Shown: piece after piece, positions 44,497 through 55,619 of the stretch
Layout: every line of letters begins with the position of its first letter
How positions within the stretch are numbered: the first letter of the stretch is position 1
Source: Cercophora sp. LCS_1
Lineage: Eukaryota; Ascomycota; Sordariomycetes; Sordariales; Lasiosphaeriaceae
Direction: 5' to 3'
Assembly (NCBI GenBank): GCA_036250225.1
Contig: JAPZLL010000001.1
Location: 1,426,001 to 1,490,000, forward strand
DNA: 64,000 bases
The notes under the pieces: model-generated
What the model was told of the DNA's origin: nothing
The model's database searches: none
What the model saw: the letters and a program-made list of their open reading frames with translations, nothing else
Made by a program: the position numbers and the translations under genes

Positions 44497-45519
44497 TTAG
44501 GTCGAAGAGTGTTTTCGGGGTGCGTTGTCACCTATCCGTTGTGGAAAAGAGTCGCCCGAATCCGGGTCCTCTCTTGAGAACTCCACATACCTTTCTAGGT
44601 TGTACCAAAGATCTCTCAGGTACCTTGAAGCTTCCGGAGAGGGCTTTCCATCCTTGGAGATAGCAGAGAGTATGTCGGGAAGACATCCCATAACTATGGC
44701 TCGGCCTTTGTCGTCACGAATGAGAGGCGCCAGGATGCGCTTTATCCGTCGAAAGTCAGAGCCTGCGATTTCCTCTCTCAACTGATCTGTCACATCCCGA
44801 TATTCTTTGCCAAGGGACCCGAGAAAGGAGCGATAGGCCTGTAGCCGATGAATCAACAACTGAACAGTCAAGGAAGAATCCTCCGAGATTCGATCAGCAA
44901 CGCCGATGGAACGGAAAAGTGGCGCACCCAAGCGGCGCGGGTCCCCGGTGCTGCTTGACGTGTTATCACTGGTATCAGCTTCCCCGCCACTCGGCGGTGC
45001 TGGAGTTACACCCAGAAGAGCGGTTGATAGCACATCAAGCTCGCTGGTTTGCCGGGGATCGAATGGGTTCCGGTCTTGCATAAACCATTCGTTTTCCGTG
45101 GCTACCATCTCGTGCTTGAATTTTCTCATCCGACGGACAAGATCAGACATAGTATTGTCGTTTTTCCAGAGCAATACCTGTTCCTTGTGGTCATTCTCAT
45201 CGTAAGTGCGGACGCCGGGCGAGTTCTCATCGACCAAATCCCAGAGCAAGGGACTCAAGTCGAGCATCGGCAATTCAGCCTTACGCTTGGGAGGGGGGTG
45301 GTACTGCATAACACGAGGCGAGGGATACTCGAGATCATCTGGGAATCGTCCCTTTGGTTGTTTCCTCTGTGACGGCTGTTGGGCGTCTGAATGGCTTTGG
45401 CGCAGGCGCTTGGCGGGTGAAATAACTGTGGCTTCCTGTTTCGGAGCTATCGCCGTCACTGGCAACGCCGCGCTGTTGACCCGAAGGTCACGACATCTCT
45501 GAACGAAAAGAGACCTCAT
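44497..45519 (-). CDS. Hypothetical helical protein
   Basis: Single exon, 340 residues; family not recognised. The first 26 residues are basic and could resemble a mitochondrial presequence, while SPAKRLRQ and KRKAELP resemble nuclear signals, so localisation is open. A block with Trp and acidic residues follows (LSPLLWDLVDENSPGVRTYD; VLLWKNDNTMSDLVRRMRKF), then a Ser/Pro/Asp-rich linker and a helical region (LTVQLLIHRLQAYRSFLGSL; DFRRIKRILAPLIRDDKG) that reads like a folded domain. The ATG at 45519 is chosen because it is the first in frame. It is divergent from syf2 with about 250 bases between starts. The long open frame and the alternation of polar and helical segments make it a likely gene. 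Confidence 0.7.
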   Translation of the reverse strand: MRSLFVQRCRDLRVNSAALPVTAIAPKQEATVISPAKRLRQSHSDAQQPSQRKQPKGRFPDDLEYPSPRVMQYHPPPKRKAELPMLDLSPLLWDLVDENSPGVRTYDENDHKEQVLLWKNDNTMSDLVRRMRKFKHEMVATENEWFMQDRNPFDPRQTSELDVLSTALLGVTPAPPSGGEADTSDNTSSSTGDPRRLGAPLFRSIGVADRISEDSSLTVQLLIHRLQAYRSFLGSLGKEYRDVTDQLREEIAGSDFRRIKRILAPLIRDDKGRAIVMGCLPDILSAISKDGKPSPEASRYLRDLWYNLERYVEFSREDPDSGDSFPQRIGDNAPRKHSST

Positions 45520-45771
45520 CGTTCCTGATGTTACTTTGTTGTGGGTTGTAACATGGGATCCAATCGACCGGCAGGAGCTAGGTGGAGGTCCGAGCAACCC
45601 TAACCCAACACCAGAAAATTAGACTAAGCGTTTAGGCTCGGGCAACGGTGCCAATAGCCATTTCTCATGCACCCAGATTTCCATCCCGCAAGTCAACACC
45701 AACCTGAATCAACACCCAAACAGCCAACCCGCCATTCCCAAACCTACCCTCAAATATCGACACAGACAAAC
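45520..45771. promoter_or_regulatory. Divergent promoter of the unknown gene and syf2
   Basis: A 252-bp shared region, C/A-rich on the syf2 side (45667-45771 is open in the syf2 frame with an upstream ATG at 45667). Confidence 0.5.
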
Positions 45772-46686
45772 ATGCCGCCTGCAAAGAAGAGAAAGGTGAC
45801 CGAAGCCTCGTCGGAGGCCGAAGCAACATCATTCAAGCCAGAACAAGCGGCACCCTCGCCCCCAGTAGCAGAAGCATCCTCCTCAACCCCCGCCGAGCCT
45901 TCCACCTCCAAGTCAACACCTCCTGCCTCCGACGCCGCGACCAAAGCCCAGGACCGCATGGCGCGCTTCCGCGCTCTCCAAGAACGTGCCAAAACTTCCT
46001 CAACTCAAAACATGAAAGAAGCAACGCGCGAATCCCAACGCCTAGCAGCCGACCCATCCCAACTAACCGCCCTCGGGCGCAAGCACGCCATCGCCTCGCA
46101 CAAGCTTCTCAAAGCCGAAGTTGAAGACGCCGGTGGCGATTTCGAGCGCAAGCGAGCATGGGACTGGACGATCGACGAGAGCGAGCGGTGGGACAAGCGG
46201 ATGCGCAAGAAGGAAGCGCATCGCGACGACACGGCGTTCCGAGACTACGGACGGGAGAGCGAAAAGGCGTACAAGCGCCAGCTTCGGGGGATGGGCGCGC
46301 CTGATCTGGAACAGTATACGCGAGACAAGATGGCGGCCATTGAAAAGGCGGCCGCGGCGGGCACACTGGAGATTGTCGAGACGGAGGATGGCGAGTTGAT
46401 CGCGGTGGATAAGGACGGGACGTTTTTCAGCACGGCGGACTCTACGAATTTTGCGCAGCACAAGCCTGATAAGGCGGCTGTTGATCGGTTGGTGGCTAGC
46501 ATGCACAAGGCTGAGGAGGCGGCGCTCAAGAAGAGGAGGGATCGACAGGCCGCCAACGGGGATGATGGGGGGGATGTCACGTACATCAATGAGAAGAACA
46601 AGCAGTTTAACCAGAAGTTGGCGAGGTTCTATAACAAGTATACTGCCGAGATTAGGGAAAGCTTCGAGCGCGGGACGATGATTTGA
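45772..46686 (+). CDS. syf2: Syf2, pre-mRNA splicing factor
   Basis: Component of the NineTeen/Prp19-associated spliceosomal complex. Single exon; 304 residues from the ATG at 45772 (MPPAKKRKVTEASSEAE). An earlier in-frame ATG at 45667 would add 35 Pro/Gln/Thr-rich residues; I prefer the internal one because it begins directly with a nuclear-signal-like KKRKV, the usual start in filamentous fungi. The Ala/Ser/Pro-rich N-terminal 50 residues are followed by the conserved helical body: RMARFRALQERAK, RAWDWTIDESERWDKRMRKK, then GAPDLEQYTRDKMAA and the C-terminal YINEKNKQFNQKLARFYNK block. Strong coiled-coil potential. It converges with coq11, with only 147 bases between the two stops. Confidence 0.95.
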   Translation: MPPAKKRKVTEASSEAEATSFKPEQAAPSPPVAEASSSTPAEPSTSKSTPPASDAATKAQDRMARFRALQERAKTSSTQNMKEATRESQRLAADPSQLTALGRKHAIASHKLLKAEVEDAGGDFERKRAWDWTIDESERWDKRMRKKEAHRDDTAFRDYGRESEKAYKRQLRGMGAPDLEQYTRDKMAAIEKAAAAGTLEIVETEDGELIAVDKDGTFFSTADSTNFAQHKPDKAAVDRLVASMHKAEEAALKKRRDRQAANGDDGGDVTYINEKNKQFNQKLARFYNKYTAEIRESFERGTMI

Positions 46687-46833
46687 GGTTATGGGTATTC
46701 ATGAGCAGCGAAATGATTTTCTCTCTTTTGGGTTTGGGTATTTTGTACAGTATGGGTACAATACAATGATCATCAAGACAGGAAGAGACCGTTGATGTTA
46801 CAACAGAAAACATATGCTTTGCAGTCTTGGAAC

Positions 46834-47761
46834 TCAGAGCATTGTCTTCCTCCACGATTTGCTTGCTAATTCTTCCAACTGGGGCACCTCGACGGCCCCC
46901 TTGACGCTCTCATCGTGCAGAGCTTCCACCACAGCGTCAGCCACCAGGTCCGCCTTGAGCGGTTTTGTCACGGCAGCGCCCAAGAATCCGCCCAAGACAC
47001 CTCCTGTGAGCCCGTTGACAAGCGAGCCGGCAGCGGTCGCAGCAGCCAGGGGAACAGTAAAAGGGCGCGAGCTGTCGAACATGAACGGCGGCCTGAAGAA
47101 GATGCTTCTCATCTTGGGGAACTCATCCGCGATGACCTGTTCGGCCTCCCTCTTGGTGGTGATGTATCTGCTCGGCAGCACGGGCGCGCCGGCAGCAGCG
47201 GAAATGTAGCCAAATGTGCCGACCTTGGCCTTGTCGGATTCTTTGGCAAGCAGGATGGCGCTGTCCCGATTCATCATCTCGTAGGTGAGCTGGTTAGCCG
47301 ACGAGGGCGGCTTGAGCTCATCGCCCTCCTTTCGCTGGAGTGGGTTGGGCGTGTGGCCTTTTGACGCTGAAAAGGCCTTTGCGAGGCCCGAGAATGGCGA
47401 CTCCTTTCCAGATATTACGCCCTTGTAGTCGGCCTCAAGAAGGATGCCCATGCTGTGGATGACATAGTCTGCTCCCTGGAGAAGGGACACATACTGGGCC
47501 GGGCGGAAGACGTCTGCGCGTTCCCACGAGACGCGGTGGGCCCACTCTGGAGGCGATGGTGAGGATGTGACATGCTGCCATTGGGGCTCGCCCGAACGGC
47601 TTGGTGGACGGTGTAAGACATGAGTTGAACAGGTTGGGGAAAGGACTGCTTGGTTACCTGATAGAAGTGACATCCCAGCCCCTGGACACGGCCGCTTTAC
47701 ATATCCTTGATCCCAGAAACCCGTTGCCTCCGCACACAATGAGTCGCTTTGACGCCGACAT
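46834..47761 (-). CDS. coq11: Coq11-like mitochondrial NAD(P)-binding protein
   Basis: Atypical short-chain dehydrogenase-fold protein (yeast YLR290C), associated with the coenzyme Q synthome in mitochondria. Exons 47658-47761 and 46834-47599; 289 residues. The Rossmann motif GGNGFLG is at residues 11-17, followed by ADVFRPAQYVSLLQGADYVIHS in the equivalent of strands 3-4. The catalytic Tyr-x3-Lys is not obvious (SRYITTKREAE gives Tyr-x3-Lys only in a later position). A hydrophobic Gly/Ala-rich stretch (AAATAAGSLVNGLTGGVLG) could contact a membrane. The 58-nt intron has a GTAACC donor and restores SISRSGEPQW. It is divergent from yaf9, with about 320 bases between start codons. Confidence 0.9.
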
Positions 47762-48081
47762 GGTGACTGGAGCTCAACTTTGCAATGTAAAAGGAGTGAA
47801 ATGAAAAGCAATTGAAGCGCGACCTAAGTTCAGGTGGATCCCTTGAACTAGCGGGATGTTCCAGCCGTTTTTTTGATTGACATCATGAGAGACGCAAGGC
47901 TGAAAGCCGGCGCGCACCCTAAAATGCCTTATCGATTACAAGGGCAACCCCGGCCTCGGCGTAATCGATAAGGGAGGATCCGCGAACTTGCCTGCCCGCC
48001 CTGCGCCTGCGGCTCGCATTTCTCCCCGGCGAGAAAACATTCGCAACAACCGGGCACATTTTCCAACCCACCGGACTCACC
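47762..48081. promoter_or_regulatory. Divergent promoter of coq11 and yaf9
   Basis: A 320-bp region with a pair of ATCGAT palindromes in inverted context (ttatcgattac at 47929-47939; gtaatcgataa at 47960-47970) that could form a protein-binding inverted repeat. Confidence 0.45.
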
Positions 48082-48953
48082 ATGGCGCCGCCAGCAGGGA
48101 AGCGCGTCAAAGGCGTGCAAATATTCCGTCCCTTTGTATACGGCACAACGGCGCGCCCGTTCAACGAAAAGACTAATCCCAAACCTCCAGGGATTCCCGA
48201 CGACCACACCCACTCATGGACCGTCTTCGTCAAGGGCATTGACGACGTCGACGTCACGTACTGGCTGCGCAGAGTGCAGTTCAAGCTACACGAGTCTATC
48301 CCCAACCACGTGCGCAGTAAGTCGACCCCGCTCCCCCACACTCCGCAACCCTCAACGCAACTAAAATCTTTCATGTAGTGGTCGAAGGCGAAAAGGGCAA
48401 GCCCTTCCTCATCAACGAAACAGGCTGGGGCGAGTTCGAAATCACCATCAAGCTCTACTACGTCCCCGAATCCGGCGAAAAGCCCCAAACCCTCTACCAC
48501 CACCTGCGCCTGCACCCGTACGGGCGCAATGACGAAGAGCGCGAAGCGATGCGCGCAAGCGGTGAAGTCCTCTCCTGGACCTACGAAGACCAAATCTTTA
48601 ACGAGCCGTACGAGGCCTTTTACGACATCCTCACCACGGGCGCGGGCATCGGTCCGGCGGGCAGCAAGCCAGGCGGCAAGGGCAAGACCAAGGCCAAGGA
48701 GCAAGAGGCGCAGCGGTCCGAGGGTGGCGTGCTGGAGCGCAGTGCCATGATCCCCATGACCAACCGCCCGGCGCAGCCCTTCAGCCGGGAGACAGAGCAG
48801 CTCGAGGTTAAGAAGCTCAAGGAGGCCATGGTCAAGGTGGAGGAGATGACCAAGGCCATGATCGCGGACCTGGACAAGAAGCAGGCGCGCTTGCAGGAGC
48901 TCAAGGCCAATAATTCTGGTGCGCAAGACGCAAAGGCGGATTCCCAAAAGTAG
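48082..48953 (+). CDS. yaf9: Yaf9, YEATS-domain chromatin protein
   Basis: Shared subunit of NuA4 and SWR1; its YEATS domain reads acylated histone H3. Exons 48082-48316 and 48379-48953; 269 residues. The YEATS domain covers about residues 1-160: RPFVYGTTARPF, HTHSWTVFVKG, VQFKLHESIPNHVR, ETGWGEFEIT and LYHHLRLHPYG. Splicing joins NHVR to MVEGEKGKPF. A Gly/Lys-rich linker follows, then a C-terminal coiled coil (LEVKKLKEAMVKVEEMTKAM) for complex assembly. Directly after the TAG at 48951 the same frame stays open for 19 codons and encodes SGGPSVAPPKKRGRPPKKK, an AT-hook-like segment, before TAG TGA (49011). Whether it is translated is unknown. Confidence 0.95.
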
Positions 48954-49851
48954 AGCGGTGGGCCGTCTGTTGCACCCCCTAAGAAGCGGGGGAGACCGCC
49001 CAAGAAGAAGTAGTGATGTCTTTTATACGGCGTTCTTGGTCTGGAGGATATCCTGTGGATATAGCGAGGCGGCGTTTTAGGAGTCTGGGTTTTGTCAAAA
49101 AAGCGTCTGCACGAGTACTCGAGATACGGGACCATGGCTTATGACAGGTCAGGAATAAGTAATATGGACCATTGAATAAAATGGATTTGTAGAGGTGGGA
49201 TGTGCTTTCTATGTAGAAGCTCCCGAACAGAGGAACCCGCTTCTGCCAACGGGACTTCTAAGACCTAAAAAAGAAATCAACCGCGCGCATCGCTTCATGT
49301 GCTCCAAGTGCTAACCCCTATTCTCGCCCTTTCATCCACATCCTTCTCTGTACAACGGGTGGCCATGTATTTTTTCCAAGCTCACAATCCGCGTTCCACC
49401 ACATCCAAGACAAAAGGAAAAAAAAAGGAGTGTCCATGTATAGGTTTGTCAGGACGGGATATGAACAATTCGGCAGTCCCCGAAGAATATCCCACCCCTC
49501 GTATCTTTCCGAGGGAAATGCCGGCCCCATTCTAAAAAAAAAAAAAGCCGGAAAAACGCGTTTGTATGCAAACCAACCGATACCAACCCCTTTTTTTTTT
49601 ATGTCCCTCGCCCCAAGCCCCCAATCCCAACCCCAATCCCAACCCCGATCCCACAGCCCGAGAAAGCCACCCGCACACCAGTAAGACATTATCGAGCTCG
49701 AGAAAGATGCCACGGTCGCTAATCCCAAATGACGCCCATACCAGAAAAAGACCCAAATTGCCAGCTCCGCTCTAATCACAAAGGAGAGTGAGGAAGGAAA
49801 AAAAAAGTATGTACAGGCTCGCTGTAATGTTCAAAGAGTGAAGGTACTTTC
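48954..49851. other. Convergent region between yaf9 and mdm34
   Basis: After the 19-codon in-frame extension of yaf9 (to 49013) it holds 3' UTR sequence: A-rich and T-rich runs (49536-49548; 49589-49600) and a cccaaccccaat-type repeat near 49618-49655. No further gene supported. Confidence 0.6.
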
Positions 49852-52001
49852 TCAGCTGGCTTCGTACGCCGGGGGAGGTGCGTCGTCCCGCTCCTGCCAA
49901 AAGGCAGGGTTGCGGTTCTTCTCCTCGTAGACGCGGCGTGCGATCTCGCCGGCCATCTTCATGATCCACGCTTGATCCATGATAACGGATGACGTGTCCG
50001 ATTCAGGACCACGTCGGTGAGGGACCTTGACATCGGCAGCCATCTGTTCTTGCTTCTCGGACACCTTGGGCTGTGTGTGCTCCCCAGAGTATCGGATAGG
50101 CTGGGATGGAACAGATGAAGCCTTTGCTTCGGGTGCCAAGCTGAGGACTTCCGCGGGGTTTGTCGTGTTGGCATCGAAAGATGGCCTCCTTGCGGCCTGT
50201 GGACTTTCAGTCGATGGCCTGAAGCGGACCTTGTTCGACGTCGGCATCACTAGCTCCTCTTCCACCTCTTCGTGAGTCGGGAGCACAGGTTCCGATGCTG
50301 GTGCTTGGACAGAGTCTGTCTCGGCGATACTGTCGCCAGCCTCGCTGGCCGCCTCGCTGCTCGCATTGCGACGAAGATTGACCACTCTGGTCTTCTTTCT
50401 CCTCCCGGCTTTAGAGTGACGCCCAGAGCCCAAGGACAGCCCAGCGGTAGCCTGTGTGAGATTGACCATAGATGACCGATTCGGTATCCCATATTGACTG
50501 TCGTTATCCGAGAATGTGTATGTGTGGGTGCTCCCTTGGTAGGAAGTCGTCCTCGCAAGACTGGGTGTTGACGAGAGGGGCGTCGTCGTGGCATCACTCC
50601 GCTCAGATGGGCTAGCCCAAGCCCGGAATAAAGCCTCTCGAACCACGGGATTAGCGAGGGATGTCGTGAGGTTGGCATTGGTGAGTGATGAAAGGCGGAA
50701 GAGGTTCTTCTGTGAAAAGAGAGACTGAGCCTCCGGCCCGGCGTCGAGTGACCATGCAGAAATCTCGGTAGCATCGAGAAGATGGCCGTTCGGGTCGACG
50801 GGATCCAAAGGAGGTGAAGCCAACGGGTTCATAGCCGGCTCCTTGTCGTCCTCCTTAGTTTCCTCCTCGTCCTTAGGTACTTGGTCGGGACACCATAACC
50901 TGAGTGAAAGACGGTGAATAATTGCTGGAAGTTCATCCATCATCAAGTCTCGCAACTTTTCCTCAATAGTCCTTTGTAGATAGTCGCGAACGAACTGGAT
51001 CGAGTCAAAGGTGGATGACACCTTGAGGGACTCGAGGGGATCATTGCGAAAAACCAGGGTTAGCCCTTTTTGCCTTGAAAAGACGAGAATGATGAACGCT
51101 GAGAGCTTGATCTCAGATAAGGTGATCTGAAGTGGAATGGTGAGTCCAGATGCAGCGGCTAGGGGTTGTGGCGATGTGAAGCTCGGCTTAGAACACAAGT
51201 ATGTGTTCAGGGGGTTTGCCTATTGTTGGTATATTAGCCCTGTTATGGAGTCCCAAATGCTGTCGCGTGCGGAGAACTGTGAGAGGAGCGCGAATCCCTG
51301 CAAGACACCACAGGGTGATTTCAAAAAATAATGCGCCAAGAGAAACCCCAAATTCTCTTCTTGCTCCAGAAAAGCGAATCGAGATGCAGCTTGGCGAGCA
51401 AACTTGATGGGTTGGATATGAGGTTTTTTTCTGGCGTGTTTCGCTTGGCCTGCGCTTGCAGCTCAAAACACCAAAAAACCATCACCCATTGCGTTGCCGA
51501 GACTATCCGGCATTCTCCGATCAGGGCGCGAATTGATAATTGGCGACCTCTTGCAGCCTGCAATCACACAGCACTGACTATAGTGAAGCTGGTATAGCAT
51601 CGTATATGTCGCCTTTGTTGCAGAGTCTCCACCATCGAGCTGCAAAGCTCACCGCCATCCACACCGCCAAACGCCAAAGAAAAAACCGGGGCGGTTGAGG
51701 GAGGGGCAGGGACCAGCGGAAAGTGATTCCGTACCTGAACTCGTGTCTTGAGCGTCAAAAACGCGTCGCCCGAATAGCACATCTTGAAAATGCCGCGAAA
51801 CCGGTCCTCCGCGAGGTCTCCAATCTCCAATATCTCCAGATCTGGCGGCACGGAGCCGAGGTTGAATTCGGTCACAAAGATGTCATCGACGATAATCGGC
51901 GGTTTCGGAGACTTGTTCAATGCTGTCGTGAGGAGATCGCGCGCGCGTTGGTAAAAGTCCTCGTCGGCCGCGAGCGGCGACCAGTTGAAGTTGAAGGCCA
52001 T
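49852..52001 (-). CDS. mdm34: Mdm34, ERMES subunit with SMP domain
   Basis: Outer-mitochondrial-membrane component of the ER-mitochondria encounter structure, a lipid-transfer tether. Exons 51735-52001 and 49852-51219; 544 residues. The SMP domain fills about residues 1-205, beginning MAFNFNWSPLAADEDFY and continuing through VTEFNLGSVPPDLEILEIGD and TYLCSKPSFTSPQPLA. A disordered Ser-rich middle carries a basic segment (HSKAGRRKKTRVVNLRRNA), characteristic of the family. The C-terminus PPPAYEAS has a PPxY motif that recruits Rsp5-type ubiquitin ligase. The single intron is 515 nt, about eight times the window norm (donor GTACGG, acceptor AATAG). The join TRVQ-ANPLNTYL fits the family, so the exon ends are secure. 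Confidence 0.95.
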
Positions 52002-53524
52002 GTTGAACCGCCTCCGGGACTAGACGTGCATCGCACCAAAATGAGTCGGACTGATAAGCCCGGCGACGCGGAATCGACGCGATTGAGCGAATTGAGGTCG
52101 GTCGTCGACACGGAATCGAGAGTCGCAAATTGAGTCGGAATCGTTGCAAAATGAAAGTCGGGGCGAAAAGCGCTCGTCGGTTGTAGGAAATGGGGATGTG
52201 CGCGTGGTTGGAGGCGAGGCACACGAATGACGCTATTGCGCGAGAGCTCGGGTGCTTATGGGATTTTTCTGCTGTGGGCTGGGCCGGCGGGAGGGAAATT
52301 TTTTGCAGGTGCCGCGAGGGCGCCGCGACGCTAGCTGAGCTTGGGTGCAGGTGGGCCTTCTGACGTTGGCGTCCCGGACCACTGCGGGGAGGAGTGATCG
52401 CGACGGGTGACCGCTCTTTCTTTCCCCCCCATACGAAACGCAACGCAACGCAAACGCGCATAAAGACCGTTTTATTACAGTTGCTGCGATGCCAGCGAAG
52501 AGGCCCAAACAACGCGCCAGGCGATGTGACCGCTCTTTCATCGAGTTCAAACACCGGCCTCGACCACCCAACATGAGCGCGAGGACGCAAAGTCCCAAGA
52601 CGGCGCCAACTTTACCCACTCGGCAGCCCTTGGTGGCAGGAACCGTTACAGCCGTAAGACAGGACGGGAATTGCAATCTTGATATCCAGCTTGTAAGACG
52701 TTGCGGGGTCACCTTGTTGCCTCTGGCGTCAAAAGCGAACAGAATCCGGGGCAAGTGATGCAACGATTCCCAAACCATGATGGGATGGCAGTGAGGGGAA
52801 TCGATGCATCCAGCAGGTGATCCACAACAAAGAGGCAATGGTCTTCCTGATCGTCCCATGTTGCCATCGTCGGTGGGGTTCGAGGCATGACCTCAAACCT
52901 GGAAGGCTGGACGCCGCCGAGAGGGTGCATCGGAAACGCGGAGAGAACAAAGCCCCCAGGTTTCCCTTTCATGCTCCACAGTCACCCGAAAGTGCACATT
53001 TCCACCCTTCCGGGTCCGGACCTTGTGTATCACCTCGGCTTCCGGCCGGTCAGGCCGTTCCCTCCCGACAACACGAGCACCAAGTGACATGAGCCGGCCG
53101 ATGGTGTGGTGTTCAACGGCCTGAGACTTTATCGACGGGGTACTAGGTCACGAAAGGGTGCCAAGTTAAATTCAGCGATGGAATCCTTCAGCGGGAGCGA
53201 CAGCTTGCTTCCCTGCAACCGCCAACAGTGGAGACTTCCCCCTAAAATTCAGTCCAAGGCCGGGCAGTCCATCGTAGCAGCCACTCACCTCTGGTGATTG
53301 TAAGCCTGCTGCATCGTCGCTTCCGCCTCGCAATCGCGTAAGTGACGCTTTTAGGGCTGAGAGTGCGACCGAGACGGATAAACTTGACATGGAATGTTGC
53401 ATCATCATCCTCAGAAACTAGGCACCTCTCAATAAACCGTGCACCCAGCCAGCACTAGGTTTCGTCCACGAGACATCTTCCATCCTTTGTTCATTCTCTA
53501 TTCAATCCTACCATTATTCTCACA
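52002..53524. other. Divergent intergenic region between mdm34 and ipk1
   Basis: About 1.5 kb. It holds CAACG repeats near 52436-52456 and a tract rich in pyrimidines before the ipk1 ATG (53460-53524). Several open frames on both strands have no recognisable domain. Confidence 0.55.
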
Positions 53525-54891
53525 ATGGAATCAAATGAGCCGCGATTAGATGACTTGGTGGACACCGCCTTTGGGTTTGAATATTTAAACGAGGGGGCAG
53601 CAAACATCGTCTTCAAGATCATACCGCTCCAGGAAAACAATTTAGATGATCTTAACTTTCTGAAAGGTCAAGCCTTACGATGGCCTCACATTGGGAGCAT
53701 CGCTGACACAGCATCCAGGCCGCCTGCTCCGAGTCCAGAAGGAGGGCACCAAGGCATACCAGTACCCCGAGCTACAAGAATACTGGGAGAATAAAATACG
53801 GCCCCTGTTCAAGAAAGGGGAACTGGTGGATCAGTGCCTAGTCAAGATCACCTCCTGGGCAATTGTCGGGAAGCTGAACAAGGAGTTGGGCGACAAGCGT
53901 TCGCAGCGCCGTGAAGAGTTCAGGAACCACTTGGTGGGCTACTCACCATGGGCCATGCTGGTCGAGGACATGTCCAACCGTGCGTTTAACCGACTCCTCG
54001 TCCTCGTTCCTCCTATCTCTTCACCAGCCAGACACTTACAAACAATCCGCAGAGGGCAAAGACGTTTGCTTCGCAGAGTTTAAGCCCAAGTGGCTAGCCC
54101 AGTCACCCAACGCGCCCGACGACGCTCTCCGATGTCGTACTTGCGCACGATCTGCCCAGAAGCTCTACAAAAAGCGAAAGAGGATGGGGAATACTCAACC
54201 TAAAGATGCAGCCTGTCCGAGGTGTCCACTTGCCCTGCTACACATGCACGATAAAAACACCGACCATGCCAGGGCCTGGCTGGATGACCTTGCGCGGGAG
54301 AACCGCCTTGACGAGGGCAAGAAGGAGCAGCTCTGGGAGTGGTACCGCAAAAACACGCTCCTCCCTCGTCTCCGCGCATTCCAAGTCCACTTTGACCCCG
54401 TAGGTCCTCTGCTCGCCCATCCAAGCGACCGCGGATACGATTTCCCTCTCGCCATGACACTGCGCGATTGCTCTGTTTTCCTCCGGTTCTCCAATGATGG
54501 ACCGGTTGTGGCCAAGCTCGCCGACCTAGATCGCAAGAACTGGGATGCCAAGGCGAAACTCTGGCACCAAACGGAGAAGGATTTGTTGTTCTTCTACCGG
54601 GCTGGAGAGGATCCGCCAGTGGAAACGAAGTGCAGACTACAAACTCAGCCCCATCCTGAACGGGCAGTTGTCGAAAAGAAAGTCGTCGAAAAGGATGTCA
54701 TTGACTTGACGGGTGAAGAAGGAACGAGAAAAGGGGTTCAACATACGGATGAAGCAAGAATCGATGAACGTCCTGCTCCCGTAGACGTTGAGGATGATGC
54801 GGCGGCGGCAGATCTCCAACTCCGGCGTGAAAAGCAGGCGGCCGAGGAGAAAGAGAGAGCCAGGAGTTTATCCGGTAGCGAAGAAGCCTAG
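53525..54891 (+). CDS. ipk1: Inositol-pentakisphosphate 2-kinase (Ipk1)
   Basis: Makes InsP6 from InsP5 with ATP; InsP6 supports mRNA export. Exons 53525-53666, 53719-53979, 54053-54891; 413 residues. Family motifs: N-lobe EGAANIVFKI (23-32), VQKEGTKAYQYPELQEYWE, the zinc/substrate motif EFKPKWLAQSPNAP with CRTCARSAQK and CPLALLH, and the C-lobe MTLRDCSVFLRF followed by VAKLADLDRKN (the Asp that binds metal). The first ATG at 53525 is right after a pyrimidine-rich leader. Beyond the kinase a polar tail includes KDVIDLTGEEG, which fits a SUMO-interaction motif, and an Ala/Glu-rich helix. Its 3' end faces the ENT transporter. Confidence 0.94.
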
Positions 54892-55619
54892 CGGGTTCAG
54901 AAAGGACGTTGAAACGTGGTTGGGGTCTAGAATATCATTTCTAGTGCCTTTGGGGATTTGAACCATAGCAATATATGTGCCCCTTACTTTATCCACCAGT
55001 TGTCATCATCGCTCGTATCAACACCTTGCTTTATAAACAGAGAGACATTAGGAGTTATCTATCATAAAGAGGTGTCTTGTTGTTTGCACTGCGTTGACAG
55101 CCGTAATTGAAGACGCGGACGCCCAACATAGTGGTTGCGCAACAACGCTCAGAATAGCTACACAGGCGTTTTATCACGGGTTAAATACCCCGATCCTTTG
55201 CGGATTAGCACACCATGCTGTCCTTCAATCACGCAATCGGATTTTCACTGCAATTTGTACGCTGCTCGAGGGGATACACGCTGTGCTCGCCGGATTATAT
55301 CCAGCTGGATTACAAATCCGACCACAAAAACGCAAGTGCCCAACGCGGATACTAAAAGTTCACAACGGTATATTTGGTATCTCATGCTACAAGCCAAATC
55401 CCACATCCCAGGAGACAAAGAAGGAAAAAAAAACATAGGGCTATCCAGAATCTCATCATGCCCAACGCAATGCAATGCTAAAGACAATTCACATGGATCT
55501 AGGGGTGAGAGCGACTTGTAACCCAAAAGACCAAAAAAAACGACGATGGCGTCCACGACTCCAAGACCACACCACACTACCCCACAACGCCAATCTCATA
55601 ACACATTTACAACAGGTCC
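54892..55619. other. Convergent intergenic region (ipk1/ENT)
   Basis: The 3' ends of both genes. AT-rich relative to the surroundings, with an A9 run (55425-55435). No gene supported. Confidence 0.6.
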
